Source: Arthrobacter_D sp015752045
GTDB taxonomy: Bacteria > Actinomycetota > Actinomycetes > Actinomycetales > Micrococcaceae
Reading direction: 5' to 3'
Length of the DNA stretch: 64,000 nucleotides
Assembly (NCBI RefSeq): GCF_015752045.1
Contig: NZ_JADOUS010000004.1
Location: forward strand, 1 to 64,000
The notes beneath the pieces are model-generated. The model ran no database searches. It was not told where the DNA came from and worked only from the letters and a program-made list of their open reading frames with translations. The translations under genes were made by a program, and so were the position numbers. Positions 17,796 to 26,006 of this stretch are shown here, one piece after another. Every line of letters begins with the position of its first letter. Within the stretch, counting starts at the first letter, position 1.

Positions 17796-18518
17796 CTAGC
17801 GTTCCGGCGGGGTCCGCGCCCAGGTGTACTCGAACTCGGGGCGCCCCCGCGTGCCGTAGCGGGGTGTCCGGAGGACCGACCTCCGGTCGGCGAGGTACTC
17901 GAGATACCGCCGCGCCGTGACGCGGGACATGGACAGGGCCTCGGACACCTCGACGGCCGAGGTCGGTGCGTGGAGCTGCTTCAGCACCCCGGAGACGGCG
18001 CGCAGCGTCTCCGCCGAGAGGCCCTTGGGGAGTGCCGCCACCGTAGCGGGCCGGAGGGACGCGAACGCCTGGTCCACCTCCTCCTGCGTGGTGGCGGAGG
18101 CCTGCTCCACGAGGTTCCGGCGGAAGTCCCGGTAGGCGTCGAGCTTCTCGCGGAAGGCCGAGAAGGTGAACGGTTTGATGAGGTACTGCACGATCCCGGA
18201 GGAGATCGCCGAGCGCACCACTTGCAGGTCCCGCACGGCGGTGATCGCGATGATGTCCACCGGGAGGCCCAGGCCGCGGACCCGGCGGATGATGTCCAGC
18301 CCGTGCGCGTCCGGCAGGTTCATGTCGAGCAGGATGAGGTCGACGGCGGCCCCGCCCCGCCCCGGTTCCGCGCCCGCCAAACGGAGGAAGGCCGCGAGCT
18401 CGGCGCCGCTCCGGGCGATCCCCGCGAGCTCGAACCCCTCGAGGCGCCGCACGTATTCGGCGTGCGCGTCCGCCGCGACCGGATCGTCCTCCACGACGAG
18501 GACCCGGATGGCGCTCAT
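17796..18518 (-). CDS. Response regulator, CitB/DcuR/DctR family
   Basis: 240 residues. Receiver domain with acidic pocket VEDD near the N terminus, phospho-acceptor Asp in LILLDMNLPDAHG, conserved T in AITAVRD and K in LIKPFTFSAF. The C-terminal part (about 130-230) holds the helix-turn-helix of the CitB group (APTSAVEVSEALSMSRVTARRYLEYLADR). Its ATG shares ATGA with the stop of the upstream kinase gene, so the pair is one operon. Divergent dctA is the expected target: such pairs switch on dicarboxylate uptake when substrate is present. Confidence 0.93.
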   Translation of the reverse strand: MSAIRVLVVEDDPVAADAHAEYVRRLEGFELAGIARSGAELAAFLRLAGAEPGRGGAAVDLILLDMNLPDAHGLDIIRRVRGLGLPVDIIAITAVRDLQVVRSAISSGIVQYLIKPFTFSAFREKLDAYRDFRRNLVEQASATTQEEVDQAFASLRPATVAALPKGLSAETLRAVSGVLKQLHAPTSAVEVSEALSMSRVTARRYLEYLADRRSVLRTPRYGTRGRPEFEYTWARTPPER

Positions 18519-20161
18519 GCGGCGCCCCGGCCGCCGGCGGCGAAGGGCAGCCGTGCGGTGAACCGCGCCCCGCCGTCGTCCGTGTCCGTCACCTCGATGG
18601 ACCCGGCGAAGCGCCGCACCGCCTGGCGGACGAGGGCCAGGCCGATGCCGCGTCCCGGGGGCGTCCCGCCGCCCGCCTCGTGCGGCGGCTTCGTGCTGTA
18701 GCCGAAGTCGAAGATCCTCGCCTTCTCGGAATCGGGCAGGCCGTTCCCGTTGTCCTCCACGACGATCTCCAGCGCAGGGGCGTCGCCGCCCGGCACGCGC
18801 CGCACCGTCAGCCGGACGCGGGGCTCCTCCGACCGGGCGGCCTCGTCGAAGGCGTTGTCGAGGAGGTTCCCGATGACCGTCACGAGGTCCACGGGGTTGA
18901 GGGAGCCCGCCTGCGCATCCGGCGCGATGTCCGAGGTGAGCTCGATCCCGCGCTCGTTGGCCTGGGCTGCCTTCCCGACCAGGAGCGCCGCGATGAACGG
19001 CTCGTCGACGGCCTGCACCACCTCGTCCGTGAGGCGCTGCGACTGCTGCAGGTCCCGGGTCGCGAAGTCCACGGCCTCGGCGTCCCTGCCGAGTTCCACC
19101 AGCGAGACGATGGTGTGGAGGCGGTTGGCGTGTTCGTGCGTCTGCGAGCGCAGCGCGTCCGTCAGCGTCCGCATGGTCTCGACCTGCCCGGTGAGGGCTT
19201 CGATCTCGGTGTGGTCGCGCAGGGTCGTGACGGTGCCCAGGGCGCCCTGGGCCTGGGGGGTGCGGCCCGGGGGAGTGGGCGGCACGGCCGGCTCCTGGTT
19301 GACCACCAGGACCCGGGAGTCCGTGAGGTGCACCTCGTCCCGCGCCCGCCGGCCCGAGGCGAGCAGCTCGCGCAGCGACGGCGGTACCGCCAGACAGGAC
19401 GCCGGGACGGGCTCCTGCGACCCGTCGAGGCCGAGGAGTCGCGCCGCCTGGTCGTTGTAGAGCACCAGGCGCCCCGCCGCGTCGGTCAGGAGCAGCCCTT
19501 CCCTCACGGAATGCAGCACCGAGTCGTAGAAGACGAACGTCCGGGAGAGGTCGGCCGGGCCCATGCCCAGCGTCGCGTCGCGGAGGCGCCGGCTGAGGAG
19601 GAACGAGCCGAGGGCTCCCAGGACCAGTGCGCCCAGGGCGATGAAGGCCACGAGCGGGAGCTGCGCGTTCCGGGCGATGGCGGCGCGGTCCACGGTGATG
19701 CCCGAGGCGACCATGGCGCGCACGGTCCCGCGTTCATCCACGATGGGGACGATCGCGCGGATGGACGGGCCGAGGGTCCCGGCGTAGGTCTCCGAGTACG
19801 TGGTCCCGGCCAGGGCCTCGGTCACGGACCCGATGTAGGGCCTGCCGATCTCTTCCGGGTTCCGGTGCGTGAAGCGCGTGCGGTCGGACGCCATGATCGT
19901 GATGAAGTCCACGCCCAGGCGATCCATCACCTCCACCGCGTAGGGCTGCAGCGTCGCCGAGGGGTCCGGACCCTGCACGGCCGCCAGGACGGCGGGCTCG
20001 AGCGCGATCGACGTAGAGACCGCGACCATCCGCTCGGCCGCGGCGTCGTTCACGCCCCGCGCCGCGTCGAGGTACAGGATCACCGACAGCGACGCCGAGA
20101 GGACCACGATGAAGACGAGCTGGGCCAGGAAGAACTGGCGGGCGAGGCTCCATCGACTCAC
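18515..20161 (-). CDS. Sensor histidine kinase, CitA/DcuS-type C4-dicarboxylate sensor
   Basis: 548 residues from a GTG at 20161, preceded by AAGGAG; an in-frame ATG at 20227 would add 22 residues. Layout: membrane helix at about 8-28 (QFFLAQLVFIVVLSASLSVILYL by parts), periplasmic PAS-like (PASp) sensor to about 165, second membrane helix (LVAFIALGALVLGALGSFLL), cytoplasmic PAS with LYNDQAARLLGL, then the DcuS-type phospho-acceptor region SQTHEHANRLHTIVSLVELG, N box NLLDNAFDEA, G1 DNGNGLPD and G2 GRGIGLALVRQ. The family senses citrate, fumarate or succinate. It is cotranscribed with the response regulator and divergent from dctA. Confidence 0.92.
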   Translation of the reverse strand: MSRWSLARQFFLAQLVFIVVLSASLSVILYLDAARGVNDAAAERMVAVSTSIALEPAVLAAVQGPDPSATLQPYAVEVMDRLGVDFITIMASDRTRFTHRNPEEIGRPYIGSVTEALAGTTYSETYAGTLGPSIRAIVPIVDERGTVRAMVASGITVDRAAIARNAQLPLVAFIALGALVLGALGSFLLSRRLRDATLGMGPADLSRTFVFYDSVLHSVREGLLLTDAAGRLVLYNDQAARLLGLDGSQEPVPASCLAVPPSLRELLASGRRARDEVHLTDSRVLVVNQEPAVPPTPPGRTPQAQGALGTVTTLRDHTEIEALTGQVETMRTLTDALRSQTHEHANRLHTIVSLVELGRDAEAVDFATRDLQQSQRLTDEVVQAVDEPFIAALLVGKAAQANERGIELTSDIAPDAQAGSLNPVDLVTVIGNLLDNAFDEAARSEEPRVRLTVRRVPGGDAPALEIVVEDNGNGLPDSEKARIFDFGYSTKPPHEAGGGTPPGRGIGLALVRQAVRRFAGSIEVTDTDDGGARFTARLPFAAGGRGAA

Positions 20162-20246
20162 GCGGCGATCCCGCTCCTTCCGAATGCTGCCGGCACCGCC
20201 GGATGGTCCCCACTGCCGCGCGGCCATGACCAGTATGAACTCAATC

Positions 20247-20260
20247 GTGATCCGGGTCAC
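20247..20260. promoter_or_regulatory. CRP/GlxR-like site upstream of dctA
   Basis: The bases GTGATCCGGGTCAC have the symmetrical GTGA-N6-TCAC core of CRP-family sites; the outer consensus bases (T and A) are not kept. It lies 120 bp upstream of dctA and about 86 bp upstream of the kinase start, in the divergent promoter region. In Corynebacterium dicarboxylate uptake genes are under GlxR control, so cAMP-dependent regulation is plausible, but no binding is shown here. Confidence 0.4.
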
Positions 20261-20379
20261 TCGCGCTGGCACGATGGGGAGGAACGACTCAACACTACGC
20301 TTCCTGGCCATACCCCCGCGGATGAAGAACGACCTTCCCCGCCGGCGCCGCCGGGCGGCCGACACCAAGGGAGAACAGC

Positions 20380-21795
20380 ATGGCCATGGCGCCAGCGCGG
20401 TCCGACAGCGGACCAGTACAACCCCGGAAGCGGGTCGACAAGACCCACTTCCTCTACATCGCCGTCATCGCGGCCGTGATCCTCGGAGCGATCCTCGGAC
20501 TCGTCGCCCCCGAGTTCGCCAAGGCCCTCAAGCCCCTCGGCACCGGGTTCATCAACCTCATCAAGATGATGATCGCCCCGATCATCTTCTGCACCATCGT
20601 GCTCGGGGTCGGTTCGATCGCCAAGGCCGCGACCGTCGGCAAGGTGGGCGGACTGGCGCTCGGCTACTTCATGCTGATGTCGACCTTCGCACTCGCGATC
20701 GGGCTCGTCGTCGGCAACCTCATCCAGCCCGGTGAGGGCCTGGACATCTCGTCGTCGACCTACGAGGTCCCGGCGACCGCCGAGGGTGCACCCGAGGGCA
20801 CCGTCGGTTTCCTGCTCAGCATCATCCCGATCACGCTGCTCGCCGCGCTGACCGGCCCCAGCATCCTGCAGACGCTGTTCGTCGCCCTGCTCGTGGGCTT
20901 CGCGCTGCAGAAGATGGGACCGGCCGGGAAGCCGATCCTCCGGGGGATCGGGCACATCCAGGCCCTGGTCTTCCGGATCCTCGTCATGATCATGTGGCTC
21001 GCGCCGATCGGTGCCTTCGGCGCCATCGCCGCCGTCGTCGGCGAGACCGGCGTCCAGGCGATCATCAGCATGGCCACCCTCATGGTCGCGTTCTACATCA
21101 CCTGCATCCTGTTCATCGTGGTCATCCTGGGCGGACTGCTGAAGCTCGTCACCGGCGTCAGCATCTTCAAGCTCATGAAGTACCTGGGCCGCGAATACCT
21201 GCTGATCTTCAGCACCTCCTCCTCCGAGGCCGCCCTGCCCCGCCTGATCGCGAAGATGGAGCACCTCGGCATCTCCAAGCCCGTCGTCGGCGTCACCGTG
21301 CCCACCGGGTACTCCTTCAACCTCGACGGCACCGCCATCTACCTCACGATGGCCTCGCTGTTCGTCGCCGAGGCCCTCGGCAAGCCGCTGGCCCTCGGTG
21401 AGCAGATCTCGCTGCTCGTCTTCATGATCATCGCCTCCAAGGGTGCGGCGGGCGTCACCGGCGCCGGCCTGGCCACCCTCGCGGGTGGACTGCAGTCGCA
21501 CCGCCCCGACCTGGTCGACGGCGTCGGCCTGATCGTCGGCATCGACCGCTTCATGTCCGAGGCCCGCGCGCTGACCAACTTCACCGGCAATGCCGTCGCG
21601 ACCGTCCTCATCGGGACGTGGACCAAGGAGATCGACCGCGCCCGGGTGGACGAGGTCCTCGAGGGCCGCGAGCCCTTCGACGAGTCGACCATGAGCACCG
21701 ACCACCGCTTCGACAACGACGCCGACGACGACGGCATCGAGGAGAGCTCGGCCGTCAAGACCGAGGCCGCGATCAGCGCGCCGACCGCGCGCTGA
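20380..21795 (+). CDS. dctA: C4-dicarboxylate:cation symporter DctA (DAACS family)
   Basis: 471 residues; imports succinate, fumarate, malate and similar acids with protons or sodium. Several hydrophobic helices are visible (FLYIAVIAAVILGAILGLV, GLALGYFMLMSTFALAIGLVVG, LLAALTGPSILQTLFVALLVGFAL, ILVMIMWLAPIGAFGAIAAVV). The serine-rich re-entrant loop STSSSEAALPRLI and the substrate motif GYSFNLDGTAIYL match the DAACS family, as does SKGAAGVTGAG near the end. Start at 20380 is preceded by AGGGAG; ATG at 20386 is an alternative. The acidic C-terminal tail is cytosolic. Its divergent sensor pair is the likely activator. Confidence 0.95.
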   Translation: MAMAPARSDSGPVQPRKRVDKTHFLYIAVIAAVILGAILGLVAPEFAKALKPLGTGFINLIKMMIAPIIFCTIVLGVGSIAKAATVGKVGGLALGYFMLMSTFALAIGLVVGNLIQPGEGLDISSSTYEVPATAEGAPEGTVGFLLSIIPITLLAALTGPSILQTLFVALLVGFALQKMGPAGKPILRGIGHIQALVFRILVMIMWLAPIGAFGAIAAVVGETGVQAIISMATLMVAFYITCILFIVVILGGLLKLVTGVSIFKLMKYLGREYLLIFSTSSSEAALPRLIAKMEHLGISKPVVGVTVPTGYSFNLDGTAIYLTMASLFVAEALGKPLALGEQISLLVFMIIASKGAAGVTGAGLATLAGGLQSHRPDLVDGVGLIVGIDRFMSEARALTNFTGNAVATVLIGTWTKEIDRARVDEVLEGREPFDESTMSTDHRFDNDADDDGIEESSAVKTEAAISAPTAR

Positions 21796-21829
21796 CCGAC
21801 GGACTGCGGGTGCGGCCCGCCGCGCAGCA

Positions 21830-21871
21830 ACCGCACGGGTAGCACCGCACGGGTAGGACCGCACGAGTAGG
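21830..21871 (+). repeat. Three tandem 14-bp repeats downstream of dctA
   Basis: ACCGCACGGGTAGC, ACCGCACGGGTAGG and ACCGCACGAGTAGG follow one another at 21830, 21844 and 21858. They end directly before the terminator hairpin. They may be replication slippage products or binding sites; nothing decides this. Confidence 0.8.
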
Positions 21872-21874
21872 ACC

Positions 21875-21912
21875 GATGGCGACGGACCGGGAACCCCCGG
21901 CCCGTCGCCATC
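21875..21912 (+). terminator. Terminator-like hairpin after dctA
   Basis: GATGGCGACGG (21875-21885) pairs without mismatch with CCGTCGCCATC (21902-21912) around a 16-base loop that is itself partly self-complementary (CCGGG/CCCGG). Only a weak T stretch follows, as is common in GC-rich actinobacteria. Confidence 0.65.
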
Positions 21913-22100
21913 GTCGTTCCCCGGGGCGACCCGCCCCCGCGCGAAGCTTCGACCTCAGGTTGAGGATCAAGGCTCGTCGCCCTCCGGCGTCGATCTTCAC
22001 GGCGGCCGCCCTCGGCGTTGTACCGTTGACCTAGAGGAAAGCGGCCCTGGGTCATCATGGGCCGGCCTGCACCGACATCGATGGAAGCGTGGAGACATAC

Positions 22101-22988
22101 GTGAGTAGCGAACAGGGTTCAGCGACCCTGCCCAGCGCAGCGGACACGGAACTGGGCCCCACCGGCCGCCCCGTGACGGAGTTCCCGGAGCCCAGGGCCC
22201 TGGACTCGCACGGCCCGGCGAGGGTCATCGCGATGGTGAACCAGAAGGGCGGTGTCGGCAAGACGACGTCGACCATCAACCTCGGTGCCGCGCTCGCCGA
22301 AGCGGGCCGCAAGGTCCTGCTGGTGGACTTCGATCCGCAGGGGGCGCTCTCCGCCGGCCTCGGCACGAACCCGCACGAGCTCGACGTCACCGTCTACAAC
22401 GTCCTCATGGACCGCAAGGTCTCCATCCAGGACGCCATCCAGCACACCGCGATCGAGAACATCGACCTGCTGCCCGCCAACATCGACCTCTCCGCCGCCG
22501 AGGTGCAGCTGGTCAACGAGGTGGCGCGCGAACAGGTGCTCGACCGCGCGCTGCGCAAGGTCTCGGACGACTACGACGTCATCCTGATCGACTGCCAGCC
22601 GTCGCTGGGGCTGCTCACCGTGAACGCGCTCACCGCGGCGCACGGCGTCATCATCCCGCTGATCTGCGAGTTCTTCGCGCTGCGCGCGGTGGCCCTGCTG
22701 GTCGAGACCATCGAGAAGGTGCAGGACCGCCTGAACCCGCGGCTGCAGATCGACGGCGTACTCGCGACCATGTACGACGCCCGCACGCTCCACAGCCGCG
22801 AGGTCATCGCGCGCCTCGTCGAGGCGTTCGGCGACAAGGTCTTCGAGACCGTCATCAAGCGCACCATCAAGTTCGCCGACGCGACCGTGGCGGCCGAGCC
22901 CATCACGTCCTACGCAGCCAACCACTCCGGCGCGGACGCCTACCGCCGCCTCGCGAAGGAGCTCATCAGCAGGGGCGGGGCACCCTAG
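22101..22988 (+). CDS. ParA-family ATPase upstream of scpAB
   Basis: 295 residues from GTG 22101, which has GGAG six bases upstream; a GTG at 22089 is in frame but overlaps the ribosome site. The deviant Walker A KGGVGKTTSTINLG, the A' motif LLVDFDPQGALSAGLG and Walker B VILIDCQPSLG define ParA/Soj. An N-terminal arm of about 45 residues precedes the ATPase, as in Rv1708-type proteins that sit next to scpA in actinobacteria. It is not beside parB, so it is a second ParA that probably works with the ScpAB-SMC machinery; that functional link is inferred from position. Confidence 0.92.
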   Translation: MSSEQGSATLPSAADTELGPTGRPVTEFPEPRALDSHGPARVIAMVNQKGGVGKTTSTINLGAALAEAGRKVLLVDFDPQGALSAGLGTNPHELDVTVYNVLMDRKVSIQDAIQHTAIENIDLLPANIDLSAAEVQLVNEVAREQVLDRALRKVSDDYDVILIDCQPSLGLLTVNALTAAHGVIIPLICEFFALRAVALLVETIEKVQDRLNPRLQIDGVLATMYDARTLHSREVIARLVEAFGDKVFETVIKRTIKFADATVAAEPITSYAANHSGADAYRRLAKELISRGGAP

Positions 22989-23021
22989 GTGCAGGTCTCC
23001 TCCGGATCCTCCCGGTCCCGA

Positions 23022-23027
23022 TAGGGT
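23022..23027 (+). promoter_or_regulatory. Candidate -10 box for a leaderless scpA transcript
   Basis: TAGGGT fits TANNNT and ends 7 bases before the GTG at 23035, so transcription would start at or next to that codon. No ribosome-binding site is present before scpA, which agrees with leaderless translation. A -35 element is not evident. Confidence 0.4.
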
Positions 23028-23034
23028 GGTGCGC

Positions 23035-23907
23035 GTGGCGGCCGCCCCGGGGGCCGGCCGGCCGGTGGACGCCGGAGCCCGGCGGGTCTTCGAGGTCCAG
23101 CTGACCAACTTCAGCGGGCCCTTCGACCTGCTGCTCAATCTCATCTCCCGGCGTGAGCTCGACATCACGGAGATCGCCCTGGCCCAGGTGACGGACGAGT
23201 TCATCGCCCACATCCGCCGTATCCAGGCTGCAGAGGGGGAGTGGAAGCTCGACGAGGCGAGTGAGTTCCTCGTGGTCGCAGCGACCCTCCTGGATCTGAA
23301 GGCGGCCCGTCTGCTGCCGGCCGGGGCCGTCGAGGACGCGGAGGACGTCGCGCTGCTCGAGGCCCGTGACCTGCTGTTCGCCCGGCTCCTGCAGTACCGG
23401 GCCTTCAAGGAGATGGCCCGGCACCTCGCGGCCCGCCTGGAGGAAGAGGACGCCCGACACCCGCGGGTCGTCCCGCTCGAGCCGGAATTCACCCGCCTCC
23501 TCCCCGAGCTCGTCTGGCGGCACTCTCCCGAGGAGTTCGCAGCCCTCGCCGCCCGCGTGCTCGCACCGCGCCAGGAACAGCCTGCCGAGGTGGACACCGG
23601 GCACCTGCACGACCCGGTGGTCAGCGTGCGGGAGCAGGCCCTTCTCCTGCAGGATCTCCTGCACGGCCGGGGAGCGCTCTCCTTCCGGCGCCTCACGGAG
23701 GACGCCGGATCCCGGCTGGTGCTCGTGGTGAGATTCCTCGCCCTGCTGGAGCTCTACCGGGACGGTGCCATCTCCTTCGAGCAGGCGGCACCCCTGTCCG
23801 AGCTGCTGGTGCGGTGGAGCGCCGAGGACGGGCCGGGGAGGACCGACGCGACAGCCGGTGACGGGGTCGCGGTGGACATGGGCGACGACGAAAGAGGTGC
23901 CGCATGA
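23035..23907 (+). CDS. scpA: Segregation and condensation protein A
   Basis: 290 residues; the kleisin subunit that closes the SMC ring together with ScpB. The N-terminal SMC-neck-binding part FEVQLTNFSGPFDLLLNLISRRELDITEIALAQVTDEFIAHI is near identical in pattern to other ScpA proteins, and the C-terminal winged helix ends with LVLVVRFLALLELYRDGAISFEQ. The start is uncertain: GTG codons at 23026, 23029 and 23035 are in frame, none with a ribosome site; 23035 is chosen because of a TANNNT box just upstream. The gene overlaps scpB by 4 bases. Confidence 0.94.
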   Translation: MAAAPGAGRPVDAGARRVFEVQLTNFSGPFDLLLNLISRRELDITEIALAQVTDEFIAHIRRIQAAEGEWKLDEASEFLVVAATLLDLKAARLLPAGAVEDAEDVALLEARDLLFARLLQYRAFKEMARHLAARLEEEDARHPRVVPLEPEFTRLLPELVWRHSPEEFAALAARVLAPRQEQPAEVDTGHLHDPVVSVREQALLLQDLLHGRGALSFRRLTEDAGSRLVLVVRFLALLELYRDGAISFEQAAPLSELLVRWSAEDGPGRTDATAGDGVAVDMGDDERGAA

Positions 23908-24539
23908 CCGGGGAGACAACGCCGGCCGGGCAGGACGTCCCCGTCGAGGAACTGCCCGGCGGGCTGCGGGCGGCGGTGGAGGCGATCCTCATGGTCGCGG
24001 ACCGGCCCGTCACCGACGAGCAGGTCGCCGCCGTGCTCGACCGGCCGGCCGGGCAGGTGAACGCGGTGCTCGTGGACCTGCAGCGGGAGTATGACGGCTA
24101 TACTGGATCAGGCTCCCGGAGCGCCGAACCTCTGATGCCGCGCGGTTTCGAACTCAGGAACATCGCTGGCGGGTGGCGTATCTTCTCGCGGCAGCACTTC
24201 GCGTCCGTCGTCGCAGACTTCGTGCTCGACGGCCAGTCGGCCCGGCTGTCACAGGCAGCACTCGAGACCCTGGCGGTCATCGCGTACCGCCAACCCGTGT
24301 CCCGCGCCCGGGTTTCCGCGATTCGGGGTGTCAATGTCGATTCCGTGGTCCGCACGCTGCTTCAGCGCGGACTGGCAGTCGAGCTCGAGACCGATCCGGA
24401 GACCGGTGCCGTCCTCTACGGGACCACCACCCTCTTTCTGGAAAGATTGGGGCTGGGCAGCGTCGACGAACTGCCCCGGATCGCTCCCCATCTGCCGGGC
24501 CTCGAGAGCCTTGGGGAGTATGACGAAACGACGTACTGA
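23904..24539 (+). CDS. scpB: Segregation and condensation protein B
   Basis: 211 residues; winged-helix dimer that binds the ScpA linker. Recognised by LRAAVEAILMVADRPVTDEQVAAVL, the insert YTGSGSRSAEPLMPRGFELRNIAGGWRIF and QAALETLAVIAYRQPVSRARVSAIRGVNVDSVVRTLLQRGL, all classic ScpB segments. The start shares ATGA with the scpA stop and has AGAGG upstream. The first 20 residues form a disordered arm. Confidence 0.95.
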   Translation: MTGETTPAGQDVPVEELPGGLRAAVEAILMVADRPVTDEQVAAVLDRPAGQVNAVLVDLQREYDGYTGSGSRSAEPLMPRGFELRNIAGGWRIFSRQHFASVVADFVLDGQSARLSQAALETLAVIAYRQPVSRARVSAIRGVNVDSVVRTLLQRGLAVELETDPETGAVLYGTTTLFLERLGLGSVDELPRIAPHLPGLESLGEYDETTY

Positions 24540-24566
24540 GCACGACCGACGAGAAGGACTTTCTAC

Positions 24567-26003
24567 ATGACACAGCAGCCAGGATCCGGTTCCGGACGCA
24601 ATACGCCGCGCCGCGGCGGGTCGGCCGGGCGCCCATCCGACGCTGCCCGCACCAGGAAGCCCGCCCCCCGTACCGGTTCGGCGCAGGGCGGCGGACGCTC
24701 CGGTGAGGGCCGTCCCTTTCAGGAGCGCAGCGGTTCGGCGCAGGGCGGCCGTCCGGCCGAGGGTCGCCCTCCGAGGGATGACGCCCGCTCGTCCGGTGGT
24801 CGCCCTTCGAGGGATGACGCCCGCTCGTCCGGTGGTCGCCCTTCGAGGGATGACGCCCGTCCGGCCGAGGGTCGCCCTCCGAGGGATGACGCCCGCTCGT
24901 CCGGTGGTCGCCCTCCGAGGGATGACGCCCGCTCGTCCGGTGGTCGCACCTCCGGTGCAGGCGACCGTCGCGAATCCGGGGACCGTCGCGACTCCGCTGA
25001 CGGACGCGCCCGTTCGGCCGCCGGTCGCCCCTCCGCGGGGACGCCGTCGAGCCGTTCCGGGGCGAAGACCGGAGGGCGTGCAGGCGGCAAGCCCGGCCGC
25101 CCGGGTGCCGCAACCGGCGGACGTACCGGCGACCAGAAGGGCGCGCCGCGGCAGAAGCCGGCCGGCGCCAGGCCCTTCGGGCGTGAGCGCTTCGGGCAGA
25201 ACCTCGGACCCGTGCGTGCGGCCACACCGAAGCGTGCGAGCCGTCCTGCCGACGAGGTCGACGTGCACAACCCGGAGGGCGTCCGCCTGCAGAAGGTCAT
25301 GGCACTCGCCGGCGTCGCCTCGCGCCGTGTCTGCGAGGAGATGATCCTCGACGGCCGCGTGGAGGTGGACGGCACCGTCGTCACCGAGCTCGGCGTGCGC
25401 GTCGTCCCCGAGCAGGTCGCCATCCATGTGGACGGCATCCGCCTCCAGCTCGACGAGAACCTCAAGTACTACGTCTTCAACAAGCCCCGCGGCGTCGTCT
25501 CCACCATGGAGGACCCCGAGGGCCGCCCGTGCATCAGCGACTTCCTGAAGAACAAGAACAAGAACGAGCGTCTCTTCCATGTGGGCCGCCTGGATGCCGA
25601 GACCGAGGGCCTGCTCCTGCTCACCAACGACGGCGAACTCACCAACCGCCTGACCCACCCCTCCTACGAGGTCCCCAAGACCTACCTCGTGCAGGTCCGC
25701 GGCCCCATGGCCCAGGGCGTCGGCACGCAGATGAAGGCGGGCATCGAACTCGAGGACGGCGTCGCGAAGGTCGACTCCTTCAAGCTCGTCGACTCCACGC
25801 CCGGCCACATCCTCGTCGAGGTCGTGCTGCACTCGGGCCGCAACCGCGTGGTCCGCCGGCTCTTCGACGCCGTCGGGCATCCCGTGGAACGCCTCGTCCG
25901 GACCCAGCTCGGTCCCATCCGCGTGGGCGACCAGCGCCAGGGCAGCATCCGCGTGCTCGGACGCCAGGAGGTCGGGCACCTGCTGGCATCGGTGGGCCTC
26001 TAG
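24567..26003 (+). CDS. Pseudouridine synthase, RluB/RsuA type, with long repeat-bearing N-terminal arm
   Basis: 478 residues. Residues 1 to about 225 are low complexity, basic and rich in R, G, S, P and include five 12-residue repeats. The enzyme part follows: S4 domain (VRLQKVMALAGVASRRVCEEMILDGRVEVDG), then the catalytic loop GRLDAETEGLLLLTNDGEL, where the Asp near residue 343 forms the covalent intermediate, and VLHSGRNRVVRRLFDAVGH. The RluB branch modifies U2605 in helix 89-90 of 23S rRNA. ATG 24567 has AGAAGGA 8 bases upstream. It follows scpB in the same order as Rv1710-Rv1711. The arm probably aids rRNA binding. Confidence 0.93.
   Translation: MTQQPGSGSGRNTPRRGGSAGRPSDAARTRKPAPRTGSAQGGGRSGEGRPFQERSGSAQGGRPAEGRPPRDDARSSGGRPSRDDARSSGGRPSRDDARPAEGRPPRDDARSSGGRPPRDDARSSGGRTSGAGDRRESGDRRDSADGRARSAAGRPSAGTPSSRSGAKTGGRAGGKPGRPGAATGGRTGDQKGAPRQKPAGARPFGRERFGQNLGPVRAATPKRASRPADEVDVHNPEGVRLQKVMALAGVASRRVCEEMILDGRVEVDGTVVTELGVRVVPEQVAIHVDGIRLQLDENLKYYVFNKPRGVVSTMEDPEGRPCISDFLKNKNKNERLFHVGRLDAETEGLLLLTNDGELTNRLTHPSYEVPKTYLVQVRGPMAQGVGTQMKAGIELEDGVAKVDSFKLVDSTPGHILVEVVLHSGRNRVVRRLFDAVGHPVERLVRTQLGPIRVGDQRQGSIRVLGRQEVGHLLASVGL
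24765..24944 (+). repeat. Five tandem 36-bp repeats encoding RP(P/S)RDDARSSGG
   Basis: Residues 67-126 of the pseudouridine synthase are five consecutive 12-residue units; four read RPPRDDARSSGG or RPSRDDARSSGG, and the middle one ends RPAEG instead of RSSGG. At DNA level the copies differ mainly at a C/T in the second codon pair, which indicates recent duplication. The frame is open throughout. Confidence 0.9.
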
Positions 26004-26006
26004 ACC

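Larger units (their letters stand above)
21796..22100. other. 305-bp intergenic region between dctA and parA
   Basis: No gene is seen. The first part holds three 14-bp direct repeats and a hairpin. The second part, about 21940-22100, should contain the parA promoter; a TTGACC at 22031-22036 is visible, but no convincing -10 follows at the usual spacing. Confidence 0.6.

Noticed and set aside
24765..24944. Possible CRISPR array from 36-bp repeats
   Set aside because: The repeats are contiguous, without spacers, and are in frame within a pseudouridine synthase; no cas genes are present.
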